A stretch of 64,000 nucleotides of DNA from Theodoxus fluviatilis. Taxonomy: Eukaryota > Mollusca > Gastropoda > Cycloneritida > Neritidae. Position 1 is the stretch's first letter. Every line of letters begins with the position of its first letter. The notes below the pieces were generated by a model, which saw only the letters and a list, made by a program, of their open reading frames with translations, made no database searches and had not been told where the DNA came from. Where the stretch lies: positions 56,564-120,563 of the forward strand of contig JAWQFJ010017447.1 of assembly GCA_034096865.1 (NCBI GenBank), given 5' to 3'. Positions 51,001 through 63,831 of this stretch are shown in pieces. The position numbers were made by a program, and so were the translations under genes.

Positions 51001-51507
51001 TAACATTGTGGGGGGAAAAAGGTAACTCGGACCACCTAATTACAGCTGTCAAATGATGTTGAACTTGTAAACACAGCCATACTGATACTCACAATTACAC
51101 TCAACATTATCATACCTTAACAGCTGCCAAGTGACGATGAACTTATACTCTACACACAGCCATACTGACCCTCATAATGACATTTAGGCCATGAAAAAAA
51201 ATTGTTTACAGTAACCCAACCAACCCTATACATTTTGCAATGAGCCTAAGACATGTTTTCCATTAAGATTTTGGAAAAAAAGGAAGATAATTCTAGAAGC
51301 CAAGGCAAAATTTTGTTACTGAACCTTACAGACGACAGAGGGGAGATATCCAAACATACGTAAAGGGGCCTTACTCCTCTAACTTCCACTCTCTGCCAAA
51401 CTGGAAAAAGTCAGCCTACATCAGACAAGTGCTCGCTGTGGTGGGCAAAAAAACCTACCTACCTTAATGCGTAGTCCCTCAAGAAGGGGGAGACAGAGTA
51501 AGTAAGA

Positions 51508-51650
51508 CACACACACACACACACACACACACAGAGAAAGAGTGCATGTGTGCAAGAGGGGAGAGAGAGAGAGACAGACAGACAGAGACAGACAGACAGA
51601 CAGAGACCGAGAGAGAGACAGACAGACGGAGAGAGAGACAGACAATGGAG
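51508..51650 (+). repeat. (CA)n and GACA/GA microsatellites
   Basis: CA at 51508-51532, then interspersed GACAGACAGACA and GAGAGA runs. Confidence 0.93.
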
Positions 51651-51979
51651 ATGGAGAAAGAAAGGTACATTATGGTTCAACCACTAATGCTGTAATGCTT
51701 TCTCAACAAAAGTCGGTGAATGATATATTTATGGTATGTAGACATTAATTCCCAAATCAATTCTTTTACAGTAATTTTCACAGGAAACATAACAGTTTCA
51801 ACCCATAGAACATAAAAATCGTTACACATACACATGGTTTGGTAGACCTCTCTGATGGGAAATGAAATGTTAAATTTGTGTTCGTTACCATAACAAAAGA
51901 CTGAAACCTGTATGAATGCCATGTACACTGATAAGTGGCAGGGAATGCTGCAATGCATAAGTTTGCACCAAATTCCAAG

Positions 51980-52395
51980 CTGGCAGCTTAGCACTAGCAG
52001 TCACATGAACAATACTCAACCCTCAGTTCCACCAAATCATAGGCAAGCAGCTTAGCACTAGCAGTCACATGAACAAAACTCAACCCTCAGTTCCACCAAA
52101 TCATAGGCAAGCAGCTTAGCAGTCACATGAACAATACTCAACCCTCAGTTCCACCAAATCATAGGCAAGCAGCTTAGCACTAGCAGTCACATGAACAATA
52201 CTCAACCTCAGTTCCACCAAATCATAGGCAAGCAGCTTAGCAGTCACATGAACAATACTCAACCCTCAGTTCCACCAAATCATAGGCAAGCAGCTTAGCA
52301 GTCACATGAACAATACTCAACCCTCAGTTCCACCAAATCATAGGCAAGCAGCTTAGCAGTCACATGAACAAAACTCAACCCTCAGTTCCACCACA
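51980..52395. repeat. 57-65-bp tandem repeat, 7 units
   Basis: Units contain GCAGTCACATGAACAATACT and CAGTTCCACCAAATCATAGG. Some carry an extra 7-bp ACTAGCA, giving two length classes in mixed order. The last unit runs straight into the non-LTR tail at 52398. Confidence 0.93.
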
Positions 52396-52397
52396 TC

Positions 52398-52640
52398 AGA
52401 AGGACGTCTCACGATCGTCAAGGCTTGCCAAGACTGTGCTACAAGGCACAGTAAAAGGAGGGAGGAGGAGAAGCAGACAAAGGAAAAGATGGGAGGACAA
52501 CGTCTCAGAGTGGACAGGGATGAGGCTCAGCGAAGTCTTGAGACAGTCCGAGAGGCGAGAGGAATGGAGAGAACTGGTAGCCAGATCATCTGTGGTGCCC
52601 CAACGGTCGTCCAGACTACGGGACAAATGCAGTGAAGTGC
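52398..52640 (+). pseudogene. Non-LTR retrotransposon C-terminal tail
   Basis: The plus frame reads SRLAKTVLQGTVKGGRRRSR then QRKRWEDNVSEWTGM and a SSVVPQRSSRLRDK close. Same tail type as 32016-32235. The RT is absent and the upstream side is the tandem repeat. Confidence 0.65.
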
Positions 52641-52781
52641 AATTACATCTAACTGGCTGAAAGAACAAGCTTTCCTGCATGATACATAACAGTGGCATGA
52701 AGAAAAAAAAATGACAAAGCAGAAAGTCATAACATTTTCAGGTAGTGGTAAAGTTTTTGACTCCGAGTAGAGGGTATTTAC

Positions 52782-54319
52782 CTAGCCTCCCTGCAGCATG
52801 TTTGTGATGGTCATCCGCTTGAGTCGTCCTTGCACTTCCAGTGCTGCTGCATTTGGTACCACAATATTTGCAGGCTGTGGAACATCATCATCTTCATCCT
52901 CTGGAAAGTCAAGATTGTCTTGATACGAAATGCACACATTGTGAATGACACAGGTAGCGAGAATGAGCTGGTTGATTTCCTGCATGTCCACAATTTCGAT
53001 TGTATGACGAAGAACTGGAAATCTCTTCTTCAACAACCCAAAACACCTTTCAATCATCTGACGTTTGCTGCTGTGCACTTGATTGTACATGAGTTGTGCT
53101 GGTGTCAAATTTCCAGTGTTGCGGTAGGGTGTCAAGAGCCAGGCTGACAAAGGGTAGGCAGCATCACCCAGCAGATGATATCGTCCTTGCTGACATTTCA
53201 CATAACCACTGTCCCACAATGTGCACGATCTCAGGGCACGGGCATCATGCATTCGGCCTGGGTTGCCAACGCTGACATAAGTGAATCTGAGGTCCTCGCG
53301 ACACACAGCCTGAACATTGATCGAAAAGTATTTCTTCCGGTTGTAGTATGAGTCTGGGTTGTGGGTATGAGGCCTCCATATTGGGATGTGTGTCCCGTCC
53401 AGGAATCCGATGATTCCGGGGAAGTTGTTGCCTGTGCTTCGAATGGCCTGCGCGATGTCATCCATGTCATTTGGTAATGGCCAGGTGACATGTTGGGGTA
53501 GCATGGTATCCAAAATAGAGGTGACAACTTGTCGCCTTGCCTTGATGAAGGATGCTTCGGACACGTTGAACAACTGTGCCACTTCAAAAACAGTCGACTT
53601 GGAACCTGCATACCTGCAGCATATAATGTGGATCATAGTGTTAATTTAAATGACATGGATTGTGCTTAAAATTAAACCATGGGTCACATATTGTTAATGT
53701 AAAGGGAAAACTCCATAGTCCATTACATGTACTGCCATTCACCAAAGACCCATTTTTTTTGGTGGTCATGTGTCGGTTCCGGCGGAAGGCACGTGTTTTT
53801 GTTTACAGCATGTGTAAAGAGGATGTGTACCCGTACACAATCTTTAGTTTGATTATAAACAGGCGGTCATTTTCAGGTTGCCAGCCAGGCTCATGGTGCT
53901 GTAAATTGAGTTGGCCACACACCATTTTTAGGGGCCGTTGGCGAGCATTACATCTCAGCGCTGCTTAGTGTTTGTACTTTTGTATAATCAGGAATCATGA
54001 ACATTTATTCCCTAACTAGAAAGACCTCAGACAATGCTGCTCTTAAAGGTAAAATTTAAATAGAGCCAAAAATAACATTTGTGTGTTCAGGTCATGAGAC
54101 AGTTACAAATCTTACCTTAGAAACATCCCTATCTTTTTTTCTGCTTTGATGGCTTCTCGTCCACAGATGTTATTGTTCGCGTCATCCACATGAAGTGTGT
54201 CCAACATGTACTGGAACACTGAACGTTGAACCCGAAACGTGCGCCTGAAATGTGCCTGGCTCATCCGTGGTGCCACATCCTCCATGTAATTTTCTACTTT
54301 TCGATGACTGTCTCGAACA
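52782..54319 (-). CDS. HARBI1-like (PIF/Harbinger) transposase, two exons
   Basis: Exons 54319-54116 and 53613-52782. The donor AG/GTAAG and acceptor GCTGCAG join in phase 2 to give MFLRYAGSKS. The N-terminal part is helical: VENYMEDVAPRMSQAHFRRT, FQYMLDTL. The second exon has a VAQLFNVSEASF helix-turn-helix and a DDE_Tnp_4 catalytic core: Asp in IIGFLDGTHIPIW, Asp in LLGDAAYPLS, Glu in MIERCFGLLKKRF. All three acidic residues are present. An acidic tail and a stop after LQGG follow. About 345 residues, near normal size. The exon opens after an acceptor (TTTTGGCAG), so a short start exon may lie further upstream and was not found. It could be a live transposase or a domesticated HARBI1-type gene. 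Confidence 0.85.
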
Positions 54320-54884
54320 CTGCCAAAACAAAACAAAATAAAATCAGTTCAACTCGTAGTTGCAGGTGGGCATAACTACCATTAGTATCTGTGTAAAACA
54401 ATTATTTAACTACAATCTTGTGGTTTGAGGTATTTTTCCTCTGCAACTGCCTACATACACCAAAATACACGAGCCAGAGCTGTTACCTTGGATCAACATC
54501 ATGCTAGTATTGCATGACATTCGAACCAACCTTATGATGAAGCTGTTCTCAATCTACATACTATCATACAGATACCCCTGATGATTCATGATCATGCCAT
54601 TTAGGTGTCACTGCACCAAAGATCGTATATACACTAAGATGACCCACTCCGATACTTTGAGTGAGGTTTCTTTGAGAGGTATACCTCCTCCTATGGGAAT
54701 GCTACTTCTGAGCGCTGTGTTGACAACATTGCATGTGTGCGTCCGTGAGGTGCGTGAAAGGAATAAAGTTTGGTGTGAATTATAATGTTCAAGGTATGTA
54801 TATGTCTTCTGGATGTTTGTTGAAACCATGCATGTTTATTTCATTACTCTTTTGCGTTCAGAAGGTAAATTTTTGTATATATAG

Positions 54885-54889
<5 letters not shown>

Positions 54890-54922
<33 letters not shown>
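54890..54922 (+). repeat. (CT)n microsatellite
   Basis: About 16 CT units. Confidence 0.95.
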
Positions 54923-54925
<3 letters not shown>

Positions 54926-54929
54926 CCAT

Positions 54930-57900
54930 CCTTATCTGTTGACCATTGTGTTCCTGTCTGGACCTGACCCTAACTTATGTCTCTCAGCATCGTTGTTTTC
55001 TCAAACGCTGTCATGGCTCAAATCTACTGCTGGGCCAAGTACGGTTAATGTTTTTTTCCGACACTGTTGACCCCATCTGGCCACTCTAATGGACGGAGGG
55101 AGAGATAATGCCAGAACCCAATACTAGAGACGATAATACAGACGACAGTCTAGGGATTGCGAGGGAGAGTGGCGATGCATGCAATGGGAGAGGCACGACA
55201 ATGATCCCGTCTTAGGAACACCATATGTGTGATGTGACATGCAAAAGGCGAGTCAGGTTTGACAATGTTAAGCCCAGCACCCCATGGAGCACCGCGGAGT
55301 ATATAATTTGTTCTGTCTCGTGCTGCACTGCAAGTGCAGCAAAATTAAGCGGCAAAGGTCAAGGAGCGGTGATGCAAGTACCTGCAATAGTGATGTCCGC
55401 GACATGATATGGTGGTGATTTGTTCTGTCAACATATATTGTAGTATTAACACTAGCTATAATAACCTCAGTGGGGTGATACTATCAGCAATCAACTCCTC
55501 CTCCTCCTCCTGCTGCAGCTGCTGCTGCTGCTGTAATCACATGAATAGGTTGTCATGACGGAATAGTATACTATCTGTGCACCAGTGCAACACCATAATA
55601 GTTGTTGTGGCGTCTATGCTTCTTTGATTCCAACTGCCTAACCGGCATTGTTTGGTGACACCAAAGATCCTACAGTCTATACACATTGAAAGACTGCACT
55701 GCATCGTTCTCACAGAAATGCTTGAGAAGAAACAGACAAATCATCCAACTGCTACCTGTAACTTTCCCTGCACTCTGGCCCCAAGGCAGCAAAAATTGTA
55801 GAATTATAACATAATGACTGGAAAGACTTAAACTGTAAATGTGGGATCCAGAGAACGACTGATTGTTACTTTTTAACTAGCAAACTCATTTTCCTCACAT
55901 CAAAGATTATAGGTTACCTATAATCTTTGCTCACAGTCACATGGAGCCACGCTTCACCACTGCAAATATTCGATAATTCGTTCTCCGCTGACTCATGAGT
56001 GCCTTATTTGTCACCTCGCTCCAATCTCCGCTGGACAATTGGAGTAGATTACGATATTTGTCTTTATTGTGTGCACGGTGTGTGGTTGACGGTGAGAAAT
56101 CCTGCATTAAAGTTCGAATTGTAAATTCTCTCGCATAGGGAGGTAACTCTACATTCTGACCTCCCTTTGCGTACAGGAAAATGGCTCGAGTGCGCGGTCT
56201 TACTGTATATAGGGTCTTTGACTGAGCTAGGCTCAGGAGTCACTTATCAGGGCATAGGTAGTGGTAATGAGAAATTTCAATTTACACAATAACATAAAAC
56301 CTTACCATAAACCAAGGAGACAGCACATTTCTTCATCTTCGCTACCGCTGTCGAGTAGCTCGTCCATACAACACGCTTGTGCCGCCATTTTCATCAGCCG
56401 AAAGCGCTCGATTTACACGAATCGCCGCCCACGTCACGGGGACTGCCGGTGACGTGGCGGCAGACCGCCGCGGCAGGATTCCGGCGCACAAATCGAGCGC
56501 AGCCACTGTTCCAGTGATTTTCGTGCTTAATGGCCTTACATAGCCTACAAAGGCTGATGGAAATAAAACACCATCCATCCATCCATCGTGACATTTATCG
56601 GATGTGTTCATTGAGCAATGCGAGATTGATTGTAAAGTTTCTGCTTTCTCTTTCATTGTCCTATGTTGCATTTTGATGGATCTGCAGATCATTTCCTATT
56701 ATTCTTTGGGAATTCGGCATTAGGATTGATAACTGTCCTGGGAGAGAGAAGAATGCAGAACATTGTTGTCCTCTTGCCTATGATTGGCATGGGTGGCGCA
56801 CACTACTATGACAGGTCAATTATTGAATGTGAAGTGCTGTGTACGACACTCAAAGAGCAAGATGTAAAATAATCATTGAATACTTTTATTTCATCGGGTG
56901 TAATTCAGAATATTGCACTTTGCAAAATAAATAATCATGTGAAAACTTGAATGAAGAAAGACTGTATGTCACAATACAAAATACTCAGCAGTGCATCTCT
57001 ATACATCGAAGACGCCATTTTGAAAATCGTGTGAATCACCTCGGATCTGTGATGCACAGCGCTGCACAGCGCTGAGTGAATCATGCCCCAAAATTGCTGT
57101 TAAGGAGTGAGTGAAACGCGTCCAGCGCTGCGCAGCACTGCGAAGACAGCGCTGTGCCTCCTGAACAAGCTTATTATGATCATCACATCATCAACACAGC
57201 CTGATGCAAATTGCAATGAAAGAGCACCCAAGAACAAAATTGGGAGAGAGTCGTGCAAACAGCAGGCCTTGTATAGCTCCTAGGCAAAGGCCAAAACAAG
57301 CTCCAAATGCAAATGGAGCTCCAAAGCAAGACCAAATATCAAAATTAAACTCCGCCCAAAACAACAAAAAACATACAAGACCCCCAAAGAGTCAAAGTGA
57401 AACATCAGCCGAGACCTCTTCAGTAATGACGATGATCACTTCAGTGGAAAAAAGTCATCAACGGCAAATTTTCCACAGACTTTATTTAATTAATTTCTTG
57501 GTGTTTGAGAAAATACGTGTTAAATTTCTCACTCGCAGTGACAAGGCATGGGGGTTGAGCGATGGTTTCACACATCCAGACATGAAGGCTCACAAATTAT
57601 GTCAGAATACTGACAACCATCTTTTGCATTCTTATAACTTTTTTTAAAATAACGGAGCCCCAAAATGTGTCTTTCTTGATCTTTCAGTTGTCCATAAGAA
57701 AAAAGCAACTTGGTAGTGGGCGTGGTGGCTGCACCTTGCTGTGACTGTAGAGTGCACAGTGCAAGTGCACTCTTGTCAGGCCATCACAGCCTGGCCATTT
57801 CAAATACTGCACACACATCTGCAATACTGCGAGGCACATGTATAGCAACTGAGCCAAGATGAAATTTGACTATGTTACTACACTATTCCCAGTCACACAT

Positions 57901-59760
57901 CATTTACCTTTCCATCACGAGGCTGAACAAATTCATACAGCTGTTTGGTCTACTAATAATTACATATTAATCTATTGCTTGCTATCATATACTGGAGTAA
58001 TTCGTGAAATACACCCTGTACAGGCATTAATTTTTTCTGAAAGACTTTGGTTTGCCTCACCAGTTGGTGAGGTAAAAAGTTTTTGCTTTTTCGTTCCTCT
58101 CCAAGCTTTGCATGTATGTGTTCAATGTAGTTTCCTATAGACTGCTATGATGTATGAAGACTAGAGGTGTCTCTATGATGTATGAAGATTAGAGGTGTCT
58201 CTATCATATCACATGAATGACAAACACACTGAGCAAGCAAGCAGGTGAAAGATCACGCTGAAGGGGTGGGTGCTAACATTCAATACACCCAAAGCATGTT
58301 TTGAGCAAATATCTCATCATTTCTAGGAATGACGCGAGTCTTTAAGATGTGAATTACTATGAAGGTGAAGATCACCAGGAGTACATGGCACATGAATTTA
58401 AAGAACAGATTCTTTTGACGGGCATGAACTGTGTGCCCTTGTTGACTTGACAATCCACTAGGGATGGAAGATTGCGAGAACACCTATGCAGAGACCGGAC
58501 TTGCAGGCCTGGCATTTGACAGGAAAGCCATGACATGGAGGGCAGGATGCTATTTACAACATGCTGAAGGACTGTAGAGAACAGACAGGAAAAAAGAAGA
58601 AAGAAAAAGGTTGCAGGCTGGGACCAAACCTGCTACCTAGCACTTGGTGTCAGGGTGCTCTTATTATTAAGATGCAGATCATGATGTTTGATTCCCTGCT
58701 CCAACAGTGTTCAGTATGGGGTCATGCTGACCAGGCGATGCTGGCTTAACTAAAGCTGGGGTGACCAGATGTGATGGCATTATTCAAAATGCCATCACTG
58801 TGGCAAGTTAGAGAACACTTTCACTGCATGAATGTTTATCAACTTTATGCCCTGGAGAAGATGGGTGCAGTGATAACTCGAGGAATATTGGTTATCAAGA
58901 TGAGCACACACCAATGTTGGATTCTGCTGCAGCAAAAAAAGAACAGATAAGGCAAAAGGTTGTAGACAGAAAGAATTACTGCCCACATCTAGGTCGATAG
59001 GGAAATATCACCCACATATAGGTATGAAAAGCTATGGTCCTATTTTCTCCCTTATCATTGGGCCACACGAACAAATTTTGTTATTGTTGCATTTTAAGAT
59101 TCAGCTTTTTCCTTTGAAACTGTCAGTGAATGAAGACATGAAAATGCTACATTGAGTCCTTGCAGTGTCCTATTTCAGCTGGATTTACAGGAATCATATT
59201 GCATGTGGTGTAATGTATGGCTGGAGCAACGATGTCCCCTCATCAGATAAAAATGTGTGCATGTGCTGTATCATAGATATATTTTTTTCCATCTTGAGCA
59301 AGATCTGGTTTGGACTGGAAAGAGCAATTTGATGATTTTATGATACAATTCCATGGCATTAATGTTGAACTATATCTAATAAAAGAGGGACCATGGTTCA
59401 CACTTAGATGGGACAATTGCCAATAAGCACAAGACAGAACTGAAACACAGATTGCACAAGAGCGAAGACCACACTTCTTAAAACTGGGTGTTGTGAAGGA
59501 AGCAGCATGACCCTGCTGCTACAGAAGTTCATAAAAGGTCTGAACTTTGAACCTCGATGCAGTCCTCCCCTGCGTTGTGTGATACGTTTGTTCTGCCTCG
59601 CTGTACAGATGATTGCAATGTAGATGCTGCACCTACACTTTTCATCATGAAACTCAATGATATGTCTGAACTGCAAGGAAGCTAGCTTAAACAGTAGTTG
59701 TTAATCTGACTTTTCATTGTTTAGCTTTGAATATAATCATATCAACCAAGCTAATGTCAT
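54930..59760. other. Long stretch without supported genes
   Basis: It holds a CTGCTGCTG run (55510-55533), a minus SINE-like remnant at 56510-56590, AGCGCTG-rich sequence at 57055-57155 and two copies of a 28-bp TGATGTATGAAGA unit at 58150-58205. Open frames of up to 147 codons (57204-57647) have low-complexity sequence and no domain, start context or splice support. Confidence 0.5.
56510..56592 (-). repeat. SINE-like repeat, copy 6 (partial)
   Basis: Minus copy of the first half: TTCGTGCTTAATGGCCTTAC, TAGCCTACAAAGGCTGAT, then CCATCCATCCATCC. Confidence 0.8.
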
Positions 59761-59766
59761 GTAAAG

Positions 59767-60610
59767 ACAAGAAGGGCAAAGCCCATACGACTCACATGCT
59801 TGACCTTGACCTTTATATGACCTTGACCTTCAGGTGACCTTCAAGGTCAAGGTCAAACAACTAAACCTACCAATGACATCATGCACTAAGAAATACACTA
59901 AGAAATGATTTACACATTTTTCCTACCAAAAATACACGTGACCTTGACCCAAGGTCAAGGTCATCCAAGGTCATGCAACACAAAGCTCTTAATTCAAGAC
60001 ATAGGAAGCACAATGGTGCTTATTGGCACTTTCTACCATGAGATATGGTCACTTTTAGTGGTTCACTACCCCATTTTGGTCACATTTCATAAGGGTCAAA
60101 GTGACCTTGACCTTGATGATATGTGACCAAATGTGTCTCATGATGAAAGTATAATATGTGCCCCACATAATTATTAAGTTTGAAACAGTTATCTTCCATA
60201 GTTCAGGGTCAAGGTCACTTCAAAATATGTATACAATCCAACTTTGAAGAGCTCCTGTGACCTTGACCTTGAAGCAAGGTCAACCAAACTGGTATCAATA
60301 GATAGGGCTTGCTTTGACCTATATACCACTTGTAGCTAAGGTCGCCATTCTCAATAACCTGGGAGAAAATTGGGAAAATGTGAAAAATGACTGTTTTTGA
60401 GACCACATTTATGGCTCCTGTGACCTTGACCTTGAAGTAAGGTCAAGTCACTGTGTATGTTTTTTGAGGCCTTGTCATCATACACCATCATGCCACATTT
60501 GGTGTTGATAGACTTAATAGTCTCCGAGAAAAATCCAACGTTTAGTTTTTTACGCCCGGACGGACGACACGGCTGAGTACATAGACTCACTTTTGCTTCG
60601 CATGTGAGTA
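59767..60610 (-). mobile_element. AGGTCA-rich element, copy 6
   Basis: Full-length minus copy, ACAAGAAGGGCAAAGCCCAT to GAAGC-CATGTGAGT. It has a small internal duplication (CACTAAGAAAT twice near 59883-59900) and a shortened CGGACGGACG run. Confidence 0.88.
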
Positions 60611-60937
60611 AAAAAATGGACAAGTTTAACCTTTTCAATTTTGAAGAAACAGTAAATTCAATGCGTCAAATTTGTCACATTTGGGTGCCATTATATCAGG
60701 ATTTAGTAAGCTCTGGTCCATACAACATTCATAATGATGATATCTTTGCAGGTTAAACTCTTTTCTTTGTATTTCCTGACTTCCTGAAATTTAATTTTAA
60801 AAATTTAAGGTGTCCAAATCTCTTCTGATCTGAACTTTCGGTGATAACTAGCTTGGCAGGAAAAATGTTAGATTTAAGAATAATTTATTTTCCTTCTTAG
60901 GAGAGTAGCAGAAACACTTGCATATTCACATGAATAC

Positions 60938-60985
60938 ATGTGTGTGTGTGTGTGTGTGTGTATGTTTGTGTGTGTGGGTATTTGT
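60938..60985 (+). repeat. (TG)n microsatellite
   Basis: TG tract with ATGTTTG interruption. Confidence 0.93.
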
Positions 60986-61384
60986 GAATGTGTGCATGCA
61001 TGTGTTCATTGTGATGTCACCATGTAAATTCAATGCAGATTATCCAACACAAATAAGGACAGTTTGTATATTACTGTATGAATTTGATCACAAGGATACC
61101 TTGAGTGTTCACTTCTGCATTATGGTGTACAAGAAATCGGTGAAGGTCATGATGGCTGGACATGTTACTACCCTTTGAAAGGCATGTTAATTAGGCTTAC
61201 CTTCCTTGCAGGAGGGCATTCCTTCAGAAAGGTCATTTCACAACAAACAGACCAAAAAACACCAACAAAGCAAGGCATTTCCTCATTATACCATCCACCA
61301 GGCAGCAAGATTCCCAGTAAGGATGCTGCACGTCACTGAAATCCAGCCCGTGGTCTGTTGCAGTAGCCTGTGTTCTTGTGTCAA

Positions 61385-61635
61385 AGACTGCTTTTGACAA
61401 CTGTTCTGGGATAGGCAGAGCTGACCATCATAAGAAGAAGGATCTCGATAACCCGCTAGAAGTTCTTTCATTTCTGTGATGGACGGATGACTGAACGGCA
61501 GTAGGCATTGTTCTTGGAGTCAAAGACTGCCGGTAACAACTATTCTGGGATGGGCTGAGCTGACCATCAAGAGATGATGAATCTTGATAACACGATAGAA
61601 ATTCTATTGTTTCTGTGATTGACGGATGACTGAAC
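61385..61635. repeat. ~125-bp imperfect tandem duplication
   Basis: CTGTTCTGGGATAGGCAGAG...GACGGATGACTGAAC recurs about 125 bp later as CTATTCTGGGATGGGCTGAG...GACGGATGACTGAAC. Confidence 0.88.
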
Positions 61636-62209
61636 AAAAAGTGACTTTAAAAATATCTGGCTTGTACTCCATACAGTGTCTCTGTTTGTGAGACAGGGAA
61701 AAGATGTTAACATACTCCATTACCAGAGGTATGACGCTACATGGTACTGAAGGAGTTTCTCAGTTCACGACAGTGTTTCTTCACACGGGAAGTTCTTCTT
61801 CGTGTTGTCTGTGCCGACTTTTCCCTCGATCTCAGATGAAAAATACCCACAACCAACAAAAATAATACTCATAAAGTGTTGTGTAAACTCAACGAAATAT
61901 CACAGAATCACGAAAATATCTCGTGTGAAACTTGTCCAGTGCTTCAAAAACTTCCTCGGACAAGTTGGACGGTCATCCAAAATATGACATTTATGATTTC
62001 ATAACAACCCTCCCTTCTCATTTCTTCAGAGCGCTTGCAACGAGCAAGTGGGGAGGAAATACTGTGCACAGGGCTTGTGTTTCATCTACAGCTAGTCAGT
62101 GAAAGAAGACCATGGCACAGACAAGTTCATCATTATAGGTTTCTCTCTCTCCCCTCTTTGCTAGCCGCTTATGTGTTCCATGGCAACACTTTCGCATGGT
62201 AAAGTTTCA

Positions 62210-62930
62210 TCACATAAGAAGTCTCCTCTTCAATGACACTTCTTCATTCAAGAAATACATCCCTCTTCTTTGCTCATTCATCCCTCCTCCTCTTTATAAC
62301 AGAATTTTGACCCTCTTCTTTCCTCACTCCTAATCAAATCAGAAGTCCCACCCACTACTACACTCCTCTTCTTGAGAAAAATACTATCACTTCCATTCCT
62401 CCTTCACTCCTAATCAGATAAGGAGTCACATCCTCTTCCTCACTCCTCGTAATCGCAGAATCACAACCCTCTCTCCCTTCCTCACTCAGTTCTTTTCAAA
62501 TGAAGAGTTCCACCCTCTTCCTCACACCTCTTCATGAGAGAAGTGCAGACCTCTTCACTCCTTAATACTCCTCTTCATCTGAAAACACAAACCCCATAAA
62601 CATCTCTTTCTCATTTCTGCTCAGACAAGGAGTCTCATCCTCTTCCTTGCTTCTCTTCCTCACAAAACCACCACCCTCTTCACTCTCATCTTCATTTCTC
62701 TTCATGACAGAGACAGAGCTCTCTTCCTTCCTCTCTTGTTTCCAAATGAGAGGCCCATTCTCTTCTTCATTTCTCTTCACGACAGGAATGCAGCCCTCTT
62801 CATTCCTCTCTCATTGTCAAAAAAGAAGTTCCTCTTTCTTCCCCGTTCCTCTTCACGACAGAGATGCAGCCCTCTTCGTTCCCGACCCACTCCTCTTCAA
62901 GTCGAGAGAGCAGCCTTCGTCGCTTCTCTC
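62210..62930 (-). repeat. Strand-asymmetric purine/pyrimidine tract
   Basis: Over ~700 bp the plus strand is mostly C and T, built from degenerate CTCTTCCTCACTCCT units. It lies directly after the stop codon of the terminal exon at 62931, so on the minus strand it would be a GA-rich 3' UTR. Minus frames rich in Lys and Glu here are composition artefacts. Confidence 0.7.
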
Positions 62931-63200
62931 TCACTCATCTGAAGAGTGCAGTTGTAGCTGCTTGGGAAGATACGTGAGCTGCTTCTTCTCACTGATGTAG
63001 GAGTTGATCTTTTCCACCTTGGCCTGCTTGAAGGACCGCTGCCGGGCCACAGTCCGGTCGTACAGGGACTGCACTGTCTCTTCCTCTAGGGATGTGACTG
63101 TCAGGCGTGGGAAGAGGTGCACGGAGCGCCGATTTGTGGCGCGGTTGGTCAGTCGAGATGACTTGGAGCTCTCCGCGCTGCCCAAGTGAATGTCCGACCC
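62931..63200 (-). CDS. Terminal exon of an unidentified gene
   Basis: A 270-bp exon in phase 0, following acceptor TTCACGTTCCAG and ending in TGA at 62931. It encodes 89 residues: GSDIHLGSAESSKSSRLTNR, RSVHLFPRLTV, then a charged, probably helical C-terminus (EEETVQSLYDRTVARQRSFK, VEKINSYISEK). Its GC content and codon use are clearly higher than the surroundings, which argues for selection on protein. I do not recognise the family. Upstream exons would lie at higher coordinates, beyond the window. Confidence 0.6.
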   Translation of the reverse strand, partial: GSDIHLGSAESSKSSRLTNRATNRRSVHLFPRLTVTSLEEETVQSLYDRTVARQRSFKQAKVEKINSYISEKKQLTYLPKQLQLHSSDE

Positions 63201-63831
63201 CTGGAACGTGAAGAAATACTGATCAGTGATTGTTGTTTATGTATCTATGGACCAACTGATTAGATTAGCTTGACTGGCCAGTTTTGAGTGGAATGACTGA
63301 TTGATTGACTGAAAGATAGACTTGAATGGCTTGAGTATTGACTGACTTGGATACATTATCATAGCTTGTCAGATGGATATGACTGCTAGCTAAATTATTA
63401 CAACTATGAACTGACACTTTTTGTGGTAAATGTAACTTTCCTGTCGTTCAACACACACACTCACACACACACACAAAGGGGAAAAGAGAAAGAAAATATT
63501 CCCTTCAGTATTTACCATGTCTTCAATGGTTGGATTTATCAATGATAGGATCATACCAACAACAACAAAAAAGAAGAAAACATTGATGGTAAACAACAAC
63601 CTGCAAGCTGCCCCATCTTCCCTGCCCTATGAGCACTCGGGGAATCCACTATCTAAGTTTTAACAAGCATTTTCTGTTTTTAATAGTTTTGTTTCTGTTT
63701 AATCTGGCCGCTTCACTAAACAGAAAAAAAGAAAAAAGGAAGAAAAGAAAAGAAAACAGTTCGGCCAAACTCTTTTTTGGCCATGTTACCTGAAGCACAA
63801 GTTTTTTTGGTGTGCCTAATACAGCATAAAA

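Noticed and set aside
55225..55407. 60-codon ORF with Cys residues
   Set aside because: Short, no recognisable zinc-finger spacing, no context.
57204..57650. 147-codon ORF
   Set aside because: Low-complexity Lys/Gln/Ser-rich start, no conserved domain, no splice or promoter support.
62562..63000. Lys/Glu-rich minus ORF and Ser/Leu-rich plus ORFs
   Set aside because: Products of the strand-asymmetric GA/CT tract, not proteins.
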